From contig JAEYMU010000004.1 in NCBI GenBank assembly GCA_023407175.1, positions 1 through 64,000 on the forward strand: a stretch of DNA of 64,000 nucleotides, read 5' to 3'. Below, in pieces: positions 61,408-64,000 of the stretch. Positions within the stretch are counted from its first letter, which is position 1. Each line of letters begins with the position of its first letter. The notes beneath the pieces were generated by a model. The model did not search any database and had not been told where the DNA came from. It saw nothing but the letters and a program-made list of their open reading frames with translations. The position numbers and the translations under genes were made by a program. This DNA is from Bacillota bacterium. GTDB lineage: Bacteria; Bacillota_A; Clostridia; Lachnospirales; Lachnospiraceae.

Positions 61408-61848
61408 TTATGATAAAATATCCAAAAGCAATCCTCGGATTTCATCAATCCGGCTTAAGATTGCCAGATGGTCCTTTTCATCCTTAATCAGCTCGGCGGC
61501 CAATTCATCCAGATTCTTATCCACCAGCTTTATCATTGCATAAACCCTGTGTCTTCCCTTTTTATCAAGAAAGTTTTCTCTTGAGAACTTGTGGGAACGG
61601 TTTACGATTTCGTTCATGAACTCCCGGATTAATTCTCTGTAGTGCTTCATATCCTTGATATCCATATGCTTGGCAATCTTTTTGCCGTGGGCGGATATCT
61701 CACCCAGCATGAAGTTCAGTCTGGCCTTCAGCTCCTGTTCCTCGATGTGAGAAATTAATGTAAACTTAAAGGAACCATCCGATTCTGGAACCGGCGGCTT
61801 CTGATCAACCTGCTTCACTGGTTGTGTCTGGTTTACCTTAATATCCAT
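61408..61848 (-). CDS. yaaR: YaaR family protein (DUF327)
   Basis: 146 aa, helical. Conserved stretches: [63 protein letters not shown] 61848 has GGGGAGG 6 nt upstream. The gene precedes holB as in Bacillus. Molecular role unknown in the family. Confidence 0.92.
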   Translation of the reverse strand: MDIKVNQTQPVKQVDQKPPVPESDGSFKFTLISHIEEQELKARLNFMLGEISAHGKKIAKHMDIKDMKHYRELIREFMNEIVNRSHKFSRENFLDKKGRHRVYAMIKLVDKNLDELAAELIKDEKDHLAILSRIDEIRGLLLDILS

Positions 61849-61936
61849 AACTGTCCTCCCCTGCTTCTTGCTTAACAAGCATAACATAATTTCTGTAAAT
61901 TTTACAGTAAAAGTTTTATCCTGTGACGGTAATACG

Positions 61937-62521
61937 TTACAATGTTTTCATATCCTCTATAATTTGATAAAGGCAAATGTTTATATCAAAGTTCTGATAC
62001 CTCTTCGTAATCCCGTATTTGATCAGATTTTCTTCCGAAAAATCCTCCTCATCAGCCAGATACCGCCTGCAAAGCTCACCGTATTTGGGCTGCTCCTGCT
62101 TTTGTTCCCGCTTTAAGGCCCGCATCAGGCGGGTGCCATCCTCTACCTCAAGATAGATGGGAACCACCCTATCCTTTCCAAAGTATTCCCTTAATTGACC
62201 GAAGCTTTCCAGAGTACCCAGCATAAGATAATCCTGATTCTCAAGCTCAATCTGTCCGTCATCAACGGTAAAATAATGCCAGATCCCATGAAGGGTATTG
62301 TAGGAACGGTGCTCGATAATTTTATTCTGTTCCTGTAACTGCTTCAGCGTATCCTCATCGACAAAGAAGTATTCCACTCCGTTTTCCTCCGCCTTACGTA
62401 TCGGTCTTGTGGTATACATGACTGCCGTCTTCAGCTTAAGCTCCGGTGTCTCAAGGAGTTTCTTATAGACGGTATCCTTGCCTGTTGAGCTTTTCCCTAA
62501 TATAATGAATATCCTGCCCAT
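61937..62521 (-). CDS. Guanylate kinase-like nucleotide kinase
   Basis: 194 aa P-loop kinase. P-loop GKSSTGKDT, guanylate-kinase signature [20 protein letters not shown], and the [20 protein letters not shown] lid region. It is shorter in the C-terminal half and diverged compared with housekeeping Gmk, so it may be a paralog with altered substrate. It occupies the position held by tmk (thymidylate kinase) in the Bacillus yaaO-tmk-yaaQ-yaaR-holB order. The ATG is preceded by GGAGGAA. Confidence 0.85.
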   Translation of the reverse strand: MGRIFIILGKSSTGKDTVYKKLLETPELKLKTAVMYTTRPIRKAEENGVEYFFVDEDTLKQLQEQNKIIEHRSYNTLHGIWHYFTVDDGQIELENQDYLMLGTLESFGQLREYFGKDRVVPIYLEVEDGTRLMRALKREQKQEQPKYGELCRRYLADEEDFSEENLIKYGITKRYQNFDINICLYQIIEDMKTL

Positions 62522-62553
62522 TCCTTCCTCCCGATATGGTTTTAGCTTCTATT

Positions 62554-63975
62554 CTAAAGATCAATTACTTCTATCTTAACCGGGGACTCCTGCGCAAGGC
62601 CAGTTATTGTATAACCCTCCTGCATAAGCCACCTGATCTGACCTATCAGCTCCTCATTCAGCTGCTCTCCGGGCACCAGCAGCGGCGAGCCCGGCGGATA
62701 CATGCAGACAAGGGCTGCTGATAGCCTGCCGCTGCTCTCCTCCAACCCTACCTGCTTCGTCGGCTGTTGCGTTGCCTCTCCGGGAAGCATAGCCTGCTTA
62801 GGGCTGATAGCCATAACCGGCTGTCTGCCTTCCCTGCCTTCCTCCCCAAACTCATCATCGATCTGATAAAGTGCTGTCAGGAGACGGTCAAAGCCTTCCT
62901 TTGTATCGCAGATACTGGTCATTCCCAGTACATAATCCGGCGCCTCCATCTCGAAGACCAGATGATACCGCTCATAGAGCAGAGTATGCAGCCTATGTCC
63001 GGACAGCTTCGTATGCCGTACCGATATTATAATTTTGGAGGGGTCCATGATAAAGCCTCCGGACTGCTTATTCAAAAGCCACGGATCAATTACCTTTATA
63101 TGCTTCAGGTCCTTTGTCCGATTGTAAAACTCCTTCAGCCGCTGATCATACAAGTCAAACAGCTCCCGTCCCCGGTCCTCCAGCATATTGATGCAAAGGT
63201 CCATCCCTGCCAGTAAAACATAGGAAGGACTGCTGCTTTCATAGACAGAAAGATAATATTCTATTTTTGAATTCAGACCGGCTTTATTTGAATGCAGCAC
63301 CGCCGTCTGTGTAAAGGCGGGCAACGTCTTGTGAAGACTCTGGATAACAAGATCGGCGCCCTGCTTAACCGCACTCTCAGGAAAGCTTTCATGAAAGCCC
63401 AGATGCGCTCCGTGGGCTTCATCTATCATAAGAAGGGCTCCCTGCCGATGAACGGCCTGTGCAATGGCCCGGATGTCGGAAACCATCCCGTCAAAGGTCG
63501 GGGAGGTAATTACCACAAGTGCAATATCCTTCTCCCTTTCCAGAGCTTCCTCAACGGCCTGCAAAGTGATTCCCCCGGATACGCCCTCCTCCTTTCGGTA
63601 CGTTGGATAGAGATATACCGGCCTGAGCCTATTTACTGCCACCGCATGATATACGGATTTATGGCAGTTGCGCGCCATAAGTATCTTATCTCCCCCGCGG
63701 GCCGCAGCAGATATTCCTGCCAGAATTCCTACTGTACTCCCATTTACCAGCGGAAAGGATTTTCCGGCGCCGTACATGGTGCTGATCCGTTGGGACAGCT
63801 GCTTTAAAATTCCCCTTGCCTGATGAAGATTATCAAAGCCTTCTATCTCCGTTATATCAAGAGCATAGGGATTCCCCATCTTTAGCAGCTCCGTATTACG
63901 TTTATGTCCGGGCATATGAAAGGGGTAGTAGCCCTCATCCTGGTATGCTGTTAATTTATTATAAAGTCCGTCCAA
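62554..63975 (-). CDS. Orn/Lys/Arg decarboxylase family PLP enzyme (YaaO/SpeA-like)
   Basis: 473 aa fold-type I PLP enzyme without the N-terminal wing domain of the large decarboxylases. Family features: YYPFHMPGHKRNTELLKMGN, VNGSTVGILAGI, the Schiff-base Lys in QSLHKTLPAFTQTA, and MIDEAHGAHLGFHES. TTG start at 63975, with AAAGG about 12 nt upstream and a TAA in frame before it. The exact amino acid (Arg or Lys) is not decided; the YaaO group is linked to arginine decarboxylation and polyamine synthesis. Confidence 0.88.
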   Translation of the reverse strand: MDGLYNKLTAYQDEGYYPFHMPGHKRNTELLKMGNPYALDITEIEGFDNLHQARGILKQLSQRISTMYGAGKSFPLVNGSTVGILAGISAAARGGDKILMARNCHKSVYHAVAVNRLRPVYLYPTYRKEEGVSGGITLQAVEEALEREKDIALVVITSPTFDGMVSDIRAIAQAVHRQGALLMIDEAHGAHLGFHESFPESAVKQGADLVIQSLHKTLPAFTQTAVLHSNKAGLNSKIEYYLSVYESSSPSYVLLAGMDLCINMLEDRGRELFDLYDQRLKEFYNRTKDLKHIKVIDPWLLNKQSGGFIMDPSKIIISVRHTKLSGHRLHTLLYERYHLVFEMEAPDYVLGMTSICDTKEGFDRLLTALYQIDDEFGEEGREGRQPVMAISPKQAMLPGEATQQPTKQVGLEESSGRLSAALVCMYPPGSPLLVPGEQLNEELIGQIRWLMQEGYTITGLAQESPVKIEVIDL

Positions 63976-64000
63976 TCTAAAACCAAACCTTTCTTATCCC

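Overview
The window looks like a chromosomal segment of a spore-forming, plant-polysaccharide-degrading anaerobe of the Lachnospiraceae (Clostridia). The grounds are moderate GC with strong GGAGG ribosome binding sites, sporulation genes (spmA, spmB, ricT, abrB), an anaerobic ribonucleotide-reductase activase, a large Clostridium-type SRP RNA, secreted GH5 and GH2 enzymes, and Lpl/Yes-type sugar ABC transport with YesM/YesN sensing. Species is not assigned.

Layout. 0-8 kb is housekeeping: the 3'-truncated pfkA, SRP RNA, tadA, an NrdG-like activase, a GNAT acetyltransferase, a 436-aa unknown, and a rsmA-tatD-YczE-type membrane protein operon. 8-10 kb holds an ABC half-transporter. 10.2-13.7 kb is an AT-rich accessory patch with two anchored proteins of unknown function, an XRE regulator relic, a secreted papain-like protease whose start is out of frame across a poly-A tract, and an IS256 transposase relic. 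glmS with its self-cleaving ribozyme follows (13.9-16.3 kb), then a divergent AraC / DMT transporter-GH2 locus (16.4-20.4 kb). 20.5-22.4 kb holds an H-NOX methyl-accepting chemotaxis protein whose heme and O2-ligand network residues are all present; a tandem repeat lies in its leader. A 48-aa basic gene and a LytTR-DUF3021-ABC operon follow, then the AmmeMemoRadiSam pair, spmB, a PadR-controlled iron-sulfur membrane protein, a GH5 cellulase and an L-fucose isomerase/rhamnulokinase-type pair. 36.4-47.8 kb is an oligosaccharide uptake island: AraC, two solute-binding lipoproteins, YesN, YesL-like, two permeases and YesM.

47.9-55.3 kb is an accessory block. Two surface proteins carry a domain resembling the C-terminus of the GH5 enzyme. 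Between them lies an AT-rich array of immunity-like genes on one strand, several preceded by short decayed reading frames that look like the 3' tips of lost polymorphic toxins. I regard this orphan-immunity array, the H-NOX receptor with its repeat leader, and the poly-A-disrupted protease as the most interesting content.

From 55.5 kb to the end, housekeeping resumes: spmA (27 kb from spmB), abrB, a TPR protein, and the Firmicute order rsmI-trmN6-ricT-holB-yaaR-(kinase)-Orn/Lys/Arg decarboxylase. A guanylate-kinase-like protein occupies the position of tmk in that order. No tRNA, rRNA, CRISPR array or intact insertion sequence was seen.
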